A DNA stretch of 56,058 nucleotides from Chitinophagaceae bacterium (GTDB lineage Bacteria > Bacteroidota > Bacteroidia > Chitinophagales > Chitinophagaceae). Position numbers and translations under genes: made by a program. The number at the start of each line of letters is the position of its first letter. Position 1 is the first letter of the stretch. This document shows positions 17,308-26,807 of the stretch, piece after piece. Below the pieces are notes generated by a model. The model worked only from the letters and a program-made list of their open reading frames with translations, did not search any database and had not been told where the DNA came from. Location of the stretch: contig JAFBAN010000139.1 of the NCBI GenBank assembly GCA_019247775.1, positions 1 through 56,058 of the forward strand, written 5' to 3'.

Positions 17308-18402
17308 CTATTGCTTATTTAGAAAATCAACTATCGCGTCAATAATTTTGGCGCCAGCATTACCATCCCCGTAAAGAAATGCATTTTTGCTTTCATAAGC
17401 GAATTGCGGCAAACCGTTCTCGAAAATATTTTTCAATTTATGATACTCGAACCCGATTAGAGTGTTAACGCCTATCTCTACCAGTTCCTGCCACTCCGTT
17501 TCCTCCCGCAGGGTTATGCAATATTTTTTCTGGAAAAAAGCTTCTTTCTGAACGCCGCCGCTGTCTGTAATGATCAGTTGGGCGTTTTTTTCAAGGTTCA
17601 GCATATCCAGATAACCGACCGGATCGATCAGACGTATATTGTCTGAGACGGCGATAGCATTCTGTTCAATGATTTTTTTTGTACGGGGATGCACCGGGAA
17701 CACTATAGTCTGTGTTGTTTTCAGCGCATCAAAAATAGCGGCAAGATTCGTAACGGAATCTGTATTTACCGGTCTGTGAATAGTGCAGAGGATGTATTCA
17801 TCGGGGTTCACCTGTACTGTCTCAAGTATTTTACTTTTTTCAGCGGCTATTACGGAGTAATTGAGTACCGCATCGAACATAACGTCGCCCACCAGCTTAA
17901 TAGCCGGTCTGGGCAAGCCTTCGCTCAGCAGGTTCTTTTCGGCCAGCACGGTGGGGGCGAACAGCAATGAGGAGACTCTGTCGGTCAATACCCGGTTAAT
18001 TTCCTCGGGCATTCTATTATTGAAAGACCGGAGCCCCGCTTCCACATGGCAGATCGGGATATACAGCTTAGACGCCGCTATCGTGCCCGCCAGGGTGGAA
18101 TCAGTGTCTCCATACACCAGTACGGCATCGGGTTTTTCCGAAAGCAAGATTTTTTCGATCGCTTCGATCATCCGGCCGGTATTCTCCCCGTGAGAGCCGC
18201 CGCCTATTCCCAGGTTGTATTTGGGCCGGGGAATACCGAGCTGGTCAAAAAAAAGCTCCGACATGGCTTTGTCGTAGTGCTGCCCTGTATGAATTATTAT
18301 TTCCTCGAGTTCCCTGGATTTCTGGAACAAAGCTGATAAAACGCTGGCCTTAACAAACTGCGGCCTTGCCCCTATTATAGTAATGATCTTGCGAAGCTTC
18401 AT
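17308..18402 (-). CDS. WecB/WbpI-family UDP-sugar 2-epimerase, copy 2
   Basis: 364 aa. Motifs GARPQFVKA, HTGQHYD, HVEAGLRSFNNRMPEEINR, HRPVNTD and ITDSGGVQKEA are those of the non-hydrolysing 2-epimerases. The variant REETEWQELVE and the FNNRMPEE form match WbpI-like enzymes that epimerise UDP-2,3-diacetamido-2,3-dideoxy-glucuronate to the mannuronate form. The companion HisH, HisF and WbpG-like genes directly upstream fit that pathway, as in P. aeruginosa O5. The gene lies 3 bases after the amidotransferase. Family certain; WbpI function likely but inferred. Confidence 0.85.
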   Translation of the reverse strand: MKLRKIITIIGARPQFVKASVLSALFQKSRELEEIIIHTGQHYDKAMSELFFDQLGIPRPKYNLGIGGGSHGENTGRMIEAIEKILLSEKPDAVLVYGDTDSTLAGTIAASKLYIPICHVEAGLRSFNNRMPEEINRVLTDRVSSLLFAPTVLAEKNLLSEGLPRPAIKLVGDVMFDAVLNYSVIAAEKSKILETVQVNPDEYILCTIHRPVNTDSVTNLAAIFDALKTTQTIVFPVHPRTKKIIEQNAIAVSDNIRLIDPVGYLDMLNLEKNAQLIITDSGGVQKEAFFQKKYCITLREETEWQELVEIGVNTLIGFEYHKLKNIFENGLPQFAYESKNAFLYGDGNAGAKIIDAIVDFLNKQ

Positions 18403-18405
18403 CTA

Positions 18406-19515
18406 TCAGAATTTTTTCAGGGTCACGAATTTGGACAATCTTTTTATAATCTTCCACAGCCACAGCTCAGATCCGTAATTTTCATGAGGTATTGGCGGGC
18501 GGCTCATGTAATCGTTGAATTCCGCTTCGGTGAATCCCAGCTTTTTCGTTACGAAGATCAGGTCTTCCTGCTCGGTCTCTTTTTGGGGGTAAGGCGATTC
18601 TTTGAGAAGTTCCAGCACGTTTGCCCTTTCCATTTGTCCGGTGAGGATCAGCGTGGACAAATGCACTTTCCGCTTGTCTACATTGAACTTCCTGGGAAGT
18701 ATATAGCCCTGGTAAAACCTTGTGAAAATTGACTCGTAGTGTTTATAAGGGTAGGGCTTGTATCCCATTTCCGTTGTGAGGATGTGCAATGCATTCTTTT
18801 TATTGTATTCGAACAGGTCCAGGAAGGGCAGCCAGCGGATTTTGTACAGCCCTTCATAGATCACCTTGTCTATCGATGAAAAGAGCAGATGCGTTTTAAT
18901 GGGTATTTTCCCAAACTTTTTATGGATGCTGCGTATATTGGTAACATCGTATTTGTTGTGGTTCCATGCCTGGGGAATGCGCATGCCTTCTGTTGAAAAA
19001 TTACTTCCCGATAAAATATACTTTACACCATATTTCTTGGCCATCTGATAATTCAGGGCAAGCATTGCATTGTCCATAAGCAGTTCTATATCTATCACAT
19101 CGGCTTTAAAAAAGGACAACTGCATATCCCTGTTCTCATTCCAGTTGATGACGTGGGTATAGAGATCGACCTTTAACTTCTGCACCAGATTGGCAATATT
19201 ATGAGTGGCCAATTCCGAGTTCCAACCGTTGTCGAGATGTACCGCCAGCGGGCGAAGGCCATTTTTTACGGCGAGGTACAAAGCATAGGAGCTGTCTACT
19301 CCGCCTGAAACGCCCACAACACAATCATATTCTTTTCCCTTCCCGTCCTGCTTCATCCGGTTAATGAAATCCTCGCGCTTTTCTTTGAGGTCTTTCTCAT
19401 AAATCGCATGTGTGGCGCGTGTTTCGAGAAATTCATTGCAATAATTGCAATAACCATTTTCGCAAATATGAAAATCCGGGATGGTGTCGTCCATTACGCA
19501 TCTACTGCAAACCAT
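18406..19515 (-). CDS. PP-loop N-acetyl sugar amidotransferase (WbpG-like)
   Basis: 369 aa. Two Cys pairs (Cys3/Cys6 and Cys23/Cys26) form a likely zinc knuckle, followed by the ATP pyrophosphatase loop SGGVDSS (70-76). It belongs to the WbpG/PseA family, which turns an N-acetyl group of a nucleotide sugar into an acetamidino group using ammonia from a HisH/HisF pair. HisF and HisH are encoded directly upstream, with a 14-base overlap, so the complex is probably made together. Context with WlbA, WlbB and WbpI homologues points to a 3-acetamido uronate as substrate. A distant relative at 48134 serves the nonulosonate block. Confidence 0.88.
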   Translation of the reverse strand: MVCSRCVMDDTIPDFHICENGYCNYCNEFLETRATHAIYEKDLKEKREDFINRMKQDGKGKEYDCVVGVSGGVDSSYALYLAVKNGLRPLAVHLDNGWNSELATHNIANLVQKLKVDLYTHVINWNENRDMQLSFFKADVIDIELLMDNAMLALNYQMAKKYGVKYILSGSNFSTEGMRIPQAWNHNKYDVTNIRSIHKKFGKIPIKTHLLFSSIDKVIYEGLYKIRWLPFLDLFEYNKKNALHILTTEMGYKPYPYKHYESIFTRFYQGYILPRKFNVDKRKVHLSTLILTGQMERANVLELLKESPYPQKETEQEDLIFVTKKLGFTEAEFNDYMSRPPIPHENYGSELWLWKIIKRLSKFVTLKKF

Positions 19516-20275
19516 AGTCTTTCTTTAGATTTTTAAGTACATTAAACTCCGGGTAGTTTATCATTACGGCATTGTGTTTTCCAACATATACAAAAATGCT
19601 TCCGGCTGCCGCCCCGGATGCGCCCGCGCTGAGGGCTTTTGCAAGATCTTCATAGTTGCCGGCTCCGCCGCTTACAATTACCGGAACATTGGTGATCTTC
19701 AGCACCTGTTCAAGAAAATGAAGGTCGTAACCGCTCATAATACCATCATTGTCCACACTGTTTATGAACAATTCACCCGCCCCTTTTTCAATTACCTCAT
19801 TTATATGGTCAAATACGTTCTTTGAACTAGTCTTCCTGGTAACATGATCATATATCTTGTATCCGCCGAACATGCTTTTTTTAATATCGATCGCAACGAC
19901 CACGCTTGAAGACCCCAGAAAATCAGCCGCATCCTGTATCAGCTTAACATCTTTAAGGACATGGTTGTTTAGAATGATCTTTTCGATCCCCAGGTTAACG
20001 ATCTTTTTGATCTGCTCAAGGTTTCGGATGCCGCCTCCGTAAGCAATAGGCATGAAAGCCTCGCTAACGATATCTTTCAGCAGCCCATAGTTAGGTTCAC
20101 GCCGGTTTCTGGTACAATTGATATCGAGTATGATCAATTCATCCACCTCCTTATCATTGAATATCCGAACGGCATTCATCGGATCTCCTATATAATTAGG
20201 CTTGGCAAAATTCTTCGTTTTAACCAGGCTGTCTTCATCCAGGAGTAGACAGGGTATTACTCTTTTGTAGATCAT
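19502..20275 (-). CDS. hisF2: HisF-like ammonia-channel subunit, copy 1
   Basis: 257 aa, a TIM-barrel protein like imidazole glycerol phosphate synthase cyclase: YGGGIRN, INSVDNDGIMSGYD and VSGGAGN are intact. Aligned without gaps at the N terminus, the catalytic Asp11 of HisF is Leu11 here (RVIPCLLL), while Asp130 is kept (VVVAIDIKK). Loss of Asp11 argues that it no longer makes the imidazole and serves only to pass ammonia from HisH to the amidotransferase. It lies one base after hisH and overlaps the amidotransferase by 14 bases. No other histidine-pathway gene is near. Confidence 0.9.
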   Translation of the reverse strand: MIYKRVIPCLLLDEDSLVKTKNFAKPNYIGDPMNAVRIFNDKEVDELIILDINCTRNRREPNYGLLKDIVSEAFMPIAYGGGIRNLEQIKKIVNLGIEKIILNNHVLKDVKLIQDAADFLGSSSVVVAIDIKKSMFGGYKIYDHVTRKTSSKNVFDHINEVIEKGAGELFINSVDNDGIMSGYDLHFLEQVLKITNVPVIVSGGAGNYEDLAKALSAGASGAAAGSIFVYVGKHNAVMINYPEFNVLKNLKKDYGLQ

Positions 20276-20276
20276 G

Positions 20277-20885
20277 CTATAGCTCTAAAAAGTTTTTCAA
20301 AAGAGCCTTCCCATACCTGTGACTCTTTTCGGGGTGGAATTGAACGCCAAGAACATTATTCTTCTCCACAGCGGAAACAAAATCGATCCCGTAATTAGAT
20401 ACGCATTTTATACAGTCCGGATCTTCCGTGGTGGCATAATATGAATGGACAAAATAAAACCTCTGTGCTTCCTCGCAGCCCGCAAAAAGCCTGCTCCGCG
20501 GATCTTCCTTTACATAATTCCATCCTATATGTGGTATCCGGCGATTAATTTCCTTTTCATTGAATTTTCGCACTGCACCATTGATCAATCCCAAACCCGG
20601 GAGAACACCCTCCTCGCTATTGTTGAATAAAAGCTGCATGCCCAGGCAAATCCCAAGAATATAGGCGCCGGGATCCTGTGCTTTTTTTTGTATGATCTCG
20701 TACATGCCAAGATCCTGGAGTTTTACAACAGCCGAATCGAAAGAGCCAACGCCGGGTATGATCAGTTTGTCGGATGCTTCGATATCGGCTCTGGACGATG
20801 ATATGATACAGTCGAAATTCATCCGCTTTATCATATTGCGCACCGAACCCACATTACCCATGCCGTAGTCGAGTATGGTAGTCAT
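20277..20885 (-). CDS. hisH2: HisH-like glutaminase subunit, copy 1
   Basis: 202 aa class I glutamine amidotransferase. It has DYGMGN at the start, the oxyanion region PGVGSFD, the nucleophile Cys in GICLGMQLLF and the His/Glu pair in QFHPEKS, so the triad is complete. It releases ammonia from glutamine for the HisF-like partner. The gene follows the glycosyltransferase by 2 bases and precedes hisF by one. In surface-glycan loci this pair feeds WbpG-type amidotransferases rather than histidine synthesis. ATG at 20885. Confidence 0.92.
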   Translation of the reverse strand: MTTILDYGMGNVGSVRNMIKRMNFDCIISSSRADIEASDKLIIPGVGSFDSAVVKLQDLGMYEIIQKKAQDPGAYILGICLGMQLLFNNSEEGVLPGLGLINGAVRKFNEKEINRRIPHIGWNYVKEDPRSRLFAGCEEAQRFYFVHSYYATTEDPDCIKCVSNYGIDFVSAVEKNNVLGVQFHPEKSHRYGKALLKNFLEL

Positions 20886-20887
20886 AG

Positions 20888-22123
20888 TTATTTTTTGATC
20901 AGCAGCTCCATGGCCTGCAAAAGCTGGGTCTCCGAGCTGTCTTCCCAGTTGTTGCCTTTGTTTATTACATAGTCGAAGCCATTCCGTCCCAGTTGGTCCA
21001 GGTTGGTAGCGGCTATCATCTTGAGAATTTTATCGGCGCAGTCTGCAGCATTTCCCGCTTCAAATACATAGCCTGAATGCGCCTCATCCACAACGCGCTT
21101 CAACGGCGTGGAATCCGATACCAAAACCGGCTTCTCCATGATCATGTACTGGAATAGCTTATGCGGTATGGTGTTATTAGTATGTTCGTTAGAGAAATGA
21201 GGTACCGTCACTATCGTTGCATTTTTGATGTACCAGGCAACATGATCGAACGGTACCCAATCGATGATCGTAACGAGATCCGCTACATTCAGCTTCGCGA
21301 TCAAAGACTGCAATATTTCAAGGTAAGCATTCTGGCCCTTGGCGCCGATAAGATATAGGTGCGCATCGACCTTCGCATTGCGGAGATATGGCAGCGCTTT
21401 GATAAGCGTTTCCAATCCACGATGAGGACCAAATCCGCCGATGTACAGAATATTGTAGCGGTTACGGTAAAGGTCTTGCGAAAGTGTTGTACTGCCGAGC
21501 GAAAAACTTTTACTCTCGAGATTGTCTACTACCCTGATCTTGTTTTTATCGAGCTGCGGATAATATCTCACCAACCTGTCATACGCTTCCTGAACCACAA
21601 CCAGCACCATATCCGCCTTGCTCAGCAACCGGTACTCATAGTTCCTGATACGCGTAAAATTCTTGAAAAGGAAATTGAATACTTTGGTAAGTCCTTTATA
21701 CCCTTTCAGGTACTCAACTACAGCGCCCGGCATGTTTTCGTGCAGGTCCAGAATGATCTTTTCATTGCTTCTTTCACTGTACACAGACCGCCCAAGCCAT
21801 ATATCGTGCACCTGAATAACATCGGGCTTATACTCCGAAAGCACACTACGTAATGCTGCTCTCCATGACGGGCTTACAAAAAAGATATTATAAAGAAGCT
21901 TGTCAGTAATGGGCAGGCTGGCAAGTTTGGAAGGTCTGAACACCTGTACGCCGTCGCAAACCTCCTTTTCAGGCTGATTGCCGTAGGGCGGACATAACAC
22001 CGCAACTTCATATCCGCCTTTCAGCTGTGATTTCGCCTCTTTTATAACGCGGATCTCAGGCGGATATTTACAGGCCGTAACATGCAACACCTTTATGTTC
22101 TTTTTACTCATAGCATATTCCAT
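20888..22123 (-). CDS. Glycosyltransferase family 4-like
   Basis: 411 aa (or 407 from a second ATG at 22111). N-terminal KVLHVTACKYPPEIRVIKEA and AVLCPPYGN, then IQVHDIWLGR and LDLHENMPG, and in the C-terminal half ILYIGGFGPHRGLETLIKAL, IDWVPFDHV and the donor-binding TIPHKLFQYMIMEKPVLVSD, all typical of GT4 retaining transferases with a GT-B fold. It works in the cytoplasm on a lipid-linked acceptor. Its neighbours suggest transfer of the diacetamido-uronate-type sugar, but the donor cannot be read from the sequence. Confidence 0.85.
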   Translation of the reverse strand: MEYAMSKKNIKVLHVTACKYPPEIRVIKEAKSQLKGGYEVAVLCPPYGNQPEKEVCDGVQVFRPSKLASLPITDKLLYNIFFVSPSWRAALRSVLSEYKPDVIQVHDIWLGRSVYSERSNEKIILDLHENMPGAVVEYLKGYKGLTKVFNFLFKNFTRIRNYEYRLLSKADMVLVVVQEAYDRLVRYYPQLDKNKIRVVDNLESKSFSLGSTTLSQDLYRNRYNILYIGGFGPHRGLETLIKALPYLRNAKVDAHLYLIGAKGQNAYLEILQSLIAKLNVADLVTIIDWVPFDHVAWYIKNATIVTVPHFSNEHTNNTIPHKLFQYMIMEKPVLVSDSTPLKRVVDEAHSGYVFEAGNAADCADKILKMIAATNLDQLGRNGFDYVINKGNNWEDSSETQLLQAMELLIKK

Positions 22124-22147
22124 TTTTGGCAGGTTGCAAACCTAACA

Positions 22148-23386
22148 TTATTTACCCGGTCTGTTTTTATACGACAGATACTCCGACAAAGCCAGTAACA
22201 TCCAACCCTGTCCCCAGCGTATATAGGGCGTACGGTCTGTAAATAAAAAGTTGCCTGTTTTCCTGATAATATACGCAAATGAGCCATCTGCGTTCTGCAT
22301 CCGGGAGAGGATGGAGGGCAGCATGGTATCAAGAAAACCGCGTGGCGCGTCGTTTTCGTTCGCCATCAGAGAATTCAGCAGGATCGCTTCGGCGCAGGAA
22401 TGAATATTGATCGGGTAAAGGCTCCGGGGCGTCATTTTCGGCATAAAGTCATTTTCCCCAAGCTGCACAACAAGGTTCTTCAGGTAAAACGCATAATAAT
22501 CATCAACGGCTTTTCTGTACCTGCTATCGCCGGTATGTCTCCAGATGCCGTGCAGGCACCTTATTTCGAAGCCGGAGTGATACTGGTCAATAGTATTGGG
22601 ACTGTAAAAATTCTGGTCTGCCGCCCAGTAAAACAACGAACCGTCTTCGTTTTGTTCGATCAGGGCAAAATTGGAGGCTTTCAGTCCTGTTGCGATCCAA
22701 TCTTTACGATCCGTTTCAGAGCCAACCCTGATCAGATACTCGGCTACCAGCAAATTTGCGTTATGAACATGGAATTTATCCAGCGGCGTATAACTAAAGC
22801 AAATCGTGTCGTCATTGATCGGATCGATATTGAGATCTTCCAGAAAAAATTTGCAAATGCTTGAGCATGTATCAAGGTATTTCTGGTCGCCTAGGGTCTT
22901 CCAGGCTGTCCAGAATGCATCACCTACAGCAGCGGTAACAACCGAAGCAGGCGTACCGGCCGGCGTATACACCCCGCTTTGCCAGTCGAAAGGATATCCC
23001 CAGCAATTGTTCTCAAATCCTTTGGAAGTATTCGCCATTAGCCAGTCCAGGCATTCGATGGCCTTGCCGTGATATTTCGGATCTCCTGTAATTTTAAACA
23101 GGTTGAGGAATCCTTTGGCAAAAAGCGCTATCCCTTTTGCATTGGTGGTCTTTTTTATTCCGAATATCTTCCGGGAGAGTCTTGGAAAATAGTCGATAAA
23201 ATAGAAAAAAGGCCTTCGGACCGCTTTAATGAGCAGGTTATGTCCCGGCTTTAAAAAATATAAAAAAATGGGCGCGCCCTTGATATCGTGGGGGTCATAG
23301 CCGCTGTACCCGTTTGCGTCCATCCATTTTTCCAGCCTTTGCAGGGAGTTTTTCGCTAAGTGCTCTGCGGTTGCGCTTTGGTCCAT
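22148..23386 (-). CDS. Cytoplasmic alpha/alpha-toroid (six-hairpin-like) protein of unknown function
   Basis: 412 aa from the ATG at 23386; the open frame goes 159 bases further but only from a TTG inside the polymerase gene. The repeated helical pairs (ALFAKGFLNLFKITGDPKYHG, FWTAWKTLGDQKYLD, LLVAEYLIRVGSETD, IWRHTGDSRYRKA) have the rhythm of an alpha/alpha toroid as in six-hairpin glycosidases and the C-terminal part of uronyl C5-epimerases. Conserved-looking acidic and aromatic residues sit in CWGYPFDWQSG and DQYHSGFEIRC. There is no signal peptide, so it probably acts on a cytoplasmic or lipid-linked sugar. It starts 31 bases inside the Wzy-like gene. I do not recognise a defined function. 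Confidence 0.6.
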   Translation of the reverse strand: MDQSATAEHLAKNSLQRLEKWMDANGYSGYDPHDIKGAPIFLYFLKPGHNLLIKAVRRPFFYFIDYFPRLSRKIFGIKKTTNAKGIALFAKGFLNLFKITGDPKYHGKAIECLDWLMANTSKGFENNCWGYPFDWQSGVYTPAGTPASVVTAAVGDAFWTAWKTLGDQKYLDTCSSICKFFLEDLNIDPINDDTICFSYTPLDKFHVHNANLLVAEYLIRVGSETDRKDWIATGLKASNFALIEQNEDGSLFYWAADQNFYSPNTIDQYHSGFEIRCLHGIWRHTGDSRYRKAVDDYYAFYLKNLVVQLGENDFMPKMTPRSLYPINIHSCAEAILLNSLMANENDAPRGFLDTMLPSILSRMQNADGSFAYIIRKTGNFLFTDRTPYIRWGQGWMLLALSEYLSYKNRPGK

Positions 23387-24624
23387 TCTTCGTTTTTTTT
23401 CAGGCCCAGCTCCATGAAATTCAGGCCGATTATCAGGAAAATAAAAAATTGGAATTTGAGGCTTTGAAAGGCCGAGTCGAACATCATCTGGATAAGCAGT
23501 GAAAAATATAACAGCACCCATACCAACCTGAATTTCGGGAAGCAATTCCTGATCATCATAAAGAATGGGAGTATAAAATAAGCGAGCAGGCCAAGAATTC
23601 CGTGAGACATCCAGTAAAATATGAACTCGTTATGAGGGTTCACAAAATATAAAGGCACGGAATCGCTCAAAAGATCTGCCTGTACCACATCTATTCCCAA
23701 TATCGGCGCCATGCGAACACGCTCAAGGCCCAGACCCCACAATTCATACCGGTCATTCAAAGAGTTGTAGTCTCCGTTCGATCCCAGCAAATCGTCAAAC
23801 CGCTGGAATATGATGATATATTCCGTTATAACCGGGATCTGTGAGGCAATAAAAACGAATATGCCCAGGCCAACAATCAGCGAAAACATAATTACCGGCC
23901 GTCGTTTTCCTGTCTTCAGCTCACCCTCCCGGCTGTTTCGCAGGAGATAGTAGATCGAAAATACCAGCAATGCCATAAAGGCCAGTATGATCACCGTTTT
24001 ACTGGCACACAGCACTATGATCCCGAAACAAAAGAACGGCAACCAGAAGTTGGTCGTATGATCGAAATAATTCTTTAGAGAGAACAGGAAAAAAACAAAA
24101 ACAAAGTAAGCATAGAGGTTGGCGTTTATGCCGAGCCCCGGAAACCTTGGCGCCGCTGTCCTCAATTCGTCGAAGCCGCTTGCGAAAATATATACCAGTC
24201 TGCCCCTGGTGGTTGCATCACTTGCTATGTATACGACGGCGAGAGCAAAAACAGCAAAGGCAAGGTATTTGGTCGCCTTATGTGCCATGATCTGGCTTGC
24301 TGTCCAGGCAGAATTACGGCCGATATAATATGAAATTATCTGGATCAATAAAATAAACAAGAATATGAACTTGCTATAGTTAAATGGGATCGGGTAGTTA
24401 AGACTATTCATCATGGCGCCCAGCCGGGCCACTATGATGGTAACAAAAAATAATAAAACTATCTTCGGCAAAGCGGCCTGCTTTTTAGGAAGCAGCAGGA
24501 ACATCACACCGTAGAAAAACGTAAGTATCTCACCCAGGGAAAATCCGAAATTCCCCAAAGTTATCATCGGACTGATGATATACATTGGCAGAACATATTT
24601 CAGAAAATTTTCGGTCTTGAACAT
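23356..24624 (-). CDS. Wzy-like O-antigen/capsule polymerase or ligase
   Basis: 422 aa, hydrophobic, with about ten to eleven predicted membrane spans (for example near residues 30-45, 70-95, 125-145 and 220-245). A longer outer loop at about 285-340 contains NDRYELWGLGLERV and NPHNEFIFYW, which resembles the Wzy_C/O-antigen ligase signature in which a His-Asn-Glu patch follows a Pro. Such proteins polymerise repeat units or ligate glycan on the periplasmic face of the inner membrane. It is the only polymerase candidate in the window. ATG at 24624. Polymerase versus ligase is not resolved by eye. Confidence 0.8.
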   Translation of the reverse strand: MFKTENFLKYVLPMYIISPMITLGNFGFSLGEILTFFYGVMFLLLPKKQAALPKIVLLFFVTIIVARLGAMMNSLNYPIPFNYSKFIFLFILLIQIISYYIGRNSAWTASQIMAHKATKYLAFAVFALAVVYIASDATTRGRLVYIFASGFDELRTAAPRFPGLGINANLYAYFVFVFFLFSLKNYFDHTTNFWLPFFCFGIIVLCASKTVIILAFMALLVFSIYYLLRNSREGELKTGKRRPVIMFSLIVGLGIFVFIASQIPVITEYIIIFQRFDDLLGSNGDYNSLNDRYELWGLGLERVRMAPILGIDVVQADLLSDSVPLYFVNPHNEFIFYWMSHGILGLLAYFILPFFMMIRNCFPKFRLVWVLLYFSLLIQMMFDSAFQSLKFQFFIFLIIGLNFMELGLKKNEEWTKAQPQST

Positions 24625-24647
24625 TATACCCTGGTAGAATTATAGGC

Positions 24648-26786
24648 TTATGGGCGGTGAATCATTGTTTCAACCTCCAGACTCATCAGGCTTGCTGCAT
24701 GCTGATCGGCATAGGAAATCGGCCACCCGGTACGGGTTAGCAGACAATCGGCCAACGCTTCGAATTCTTCGCGATGACCTTTTTGTTGCACCTTATTTTG
24801 CAGGTGAATATCTTTTTTAAAACCTCTCGAATACATTTCCTTAAAATCGTTTATCTCAATTACTTTACCATCGCAGAACACAGTTATCTGTTCTTTGGGG
24901 TATAAATTCGAGCCAAGAGCGGTGTAGATAAGATTGCAGACCGAACCGTCGCTATACTTGAATGTGGCTGTGAAATTATCGTTCTGCTTCCAGTTGTTGC
25001 TGGGAACATCGATCGAAAATGCGCTGGCGCCTTCGACCTCAGCAGCTACCAGGAAATTGAATACATCATACATGTGGCAGGCTTCGCCTATATTCCTGCC
25101 GCCACCCTCCTCGGAGTGTACCCATGAGGTATTAGGTATATAACCTGCATTGACCCTGTAATTAATTATCAGGGGAGTAGAACGGTTGCGTAACAGCCGT
25201 TTGGCTTCACGGATAAATGGAGAGAACCGCCTGTTATATCCCGTCATCAGTACTGCCGACTGCTCCTCGCCGTTTCCGAATAGTTCGTTCAGGCTGTCCA
25301 GTTCTTCGCGGGTGGTCACTGTTGGCTTTTCAACAAATACATGCTTACCTGCACGCAGTCCCTGGCGGATCAGCGATGCGTGTAAATTATGTCTTGTGGT
25401 AATTACCAGCAGATCCAGTGCAGGATCGCTGATAAGTGCATCTACATCCGTTGTAACAGTATCGATCTGATAGGCATTTGCTATGCTGATCAGGTTGGTG
25501 CCGTTTTTACTGGCTATCGAATGGATATTATATTTTGCTTTCAGGCCATTTAAAACCGGAAGGATGGTTGCCTGGGTAAAGTTTCCTGAACCGATGATGC
25601 CCACGCTGATCCTGTCTTTTTTTACAGGGGCAGGCGCAGTTTTTACGAAATCGATCTTTCTGGAAATCTCATTTTTATCCGTAGTATACTTAAGGATAAT
25701 GAACAGTGGCTTATTGGCATTATCGGCAAGATCATTATAAGCATTGGGCGCATTTTCGATTTCGATCTGCCTGATATTGAATTTGTCGAACGAAATCCTG
25801 TTTTCGGCTATCAGCCTCAGGTACTCGTGCATGTTCCGCTTTTCAGTCCAGCGCACATAAGGTAACGGATAATCGACTCCTTTTTCCTCGTACTGTGCAT
25901 CATATCTTCCCGGTCCATAGGAGGTTGAAATAAAAATATCCAGCTCCTTGGCATAAAAATCGCTTCTTGTAAGGTTCAGACCGATATCGCCAACAATGAT
26001 CACCCTGCCTTTTTTCCTGCAGGCTTTCATGGCTTCGCTGATGATGGCTGACGAACCTGATGAAGCAGTTATGATCACGCCGTCGGCGCCTGTGCCTTCG
26101 GTCATCCGGCTTACTTTATCGGAGTAGGCTTCGAGTCCAGGATTGATAATGAAATCCGCACCCGATTCCTTTGCGCTCTGGAGACGCTGATCGTCGATAT
26201 CAACTGCAATCACCCTGCAACCGTTGACCTTCAAAAGCTGGCTGGTGATCTGCCCTATGAAACCAAGTCCGATGACCAGGAAGGTTTCTCCAAGTGTGGG
26301 ATTAGCGCGACGTATTCCCTGTAATGCAATGGAACCTAACGCCACGGTCGACGCCAGGGCAGTATGCAGATCCTCCGGCAGTAACACGGCAAGGTTTACT
26401 GGAACATGGATAAAATCTGCATGGTACGCAGTTGATCCGGCGCAGGCAACAAGATCACCCGGCTTGAATTCAGTAACATTCCGGCCAACCTCAACCACTT
26501 CACCGGCGGCTGAATATCCCATTGCGGTATTACTCTCGAGTTTCGCGTTTACCAGGTCATAAGTACCGCGGATTCCATTGGCTTTATAAAGATCATAGAC
26601 CTTTCCTATTTTCGTCATAATGCCTGCGATCTTCGACTGACCTGTATTGCCGCTTATGCTGGCCAGTTCAGTACCTGAGCTGATACACGAATGATGGACC
26701 TTAACCAGTATCTGTCCCCCGGACACCGTAGGTACCACGTTCTCCTTGATCGTTATTGCTCCCCTGTTTATAAAAACCTGTTTCAT
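24648..26786 (-). CDS. Fused medium-chain dehydrogenase / Gfo-Idh-MocA oxidoreductase, copy 2
   Basis: 712 aa, with the same two-domain plan as the protein at 2157. The dehydrogenase half (1 to about 360) has GLGFIGQ for cofactor binding. It too lacks classical zinc ligands: ISSGTE with Ser36 where Cys is usual, and AMGYSAAGE with Tyr91 in place of the His of Gly-His-Glu. The C-terminal half (about 395-700) has IGSGNF and VFVEKPT of the Gfo/Idh/MocA family, and GGGRNIGEACHMYD matches GGGRIIGEACHYID in copy 1. The two copies are clearly paralogues but well diverged. It lies 21 bases after the WlbB-like gene, which suggests a role in uronate or amino sugar synthesis; the reaction is unknown. 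Confidence 0.85.
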   Translation of the reverse strand: MKQVFINRGAITIKENVVPTVSGGQILVKVHHSCISSGTELASISGNTGQSKIAGIMTKIGKVYDLYKANGIRGTYDLVNAKLESNTAMGYSAAGEVVEVGRNVTEFKPGDLVACAGSTAYHADFIHVPVNLAVLLPEDLHTALASTVALGSIALQGIRRANPTLGETFLVIGLGFIGQITSQLLKVNGCRVIAVDIDDQRLQSAKESGADFIINPGLEAYSDKVSRMTEGTGADGVIITASSGSSAIISEAMKACRKKGRVIIVGDIGLNLTRSDFYAKELDIFISTSYGPGRYDAQYEEKGVDYPLPYVRWTEKRNMHEYLRLIAENRISFDKFNIRQIEIENAPNAYNDLADNANKPLFIILKYTTDKNEISRKIDFVKTAPAPVKKDRISVGIIGSGNFTQATILPVLNGLKAKYNIHSIASKNGTNLISIANAYQIDTVTTDVDALISDPALDLLVITTRHNLHASLIRQGLRAGKHVFVEKPTVTTREELDSLNELFGNGEEQSAVLMTGYNRRFSPFIREAKRLLRNRSTPLIINYRVNAGYIPNTSWVHSEEGGGRNIGEACHMYDVFNFLVAAEVEGASAFSIDVPSNNWKQNDNFTATFKYSDGSVCNLIYTALGSNLYPKEQITVFCDGKVIEINDFKEMYSRGFKKDIHLQNKVQQKGHREEFEALADCLLTRTGWPISYADQHAASLMSLEVETMIHRP

Positions 26787-26807
26787 GCGTTTTCCTGCAT
26801 TGATTCG

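Noticed and set aside
19502..20885. HisH and HisF read as histidine biosynthesis genes.
   Set aside because: No other his gene is near, Asp11 is lost, and the gene order with a PP-loop amidotransferase is that of WbpG systems.
22148..23545. A longer form of the toroid protein starting at 23545.
   Set aside because: The first codon is TTG inside the Wzy-like gene, and the extra 53 residues look like an out-of-frame translation of that gene; the ATG at 23386 is better.
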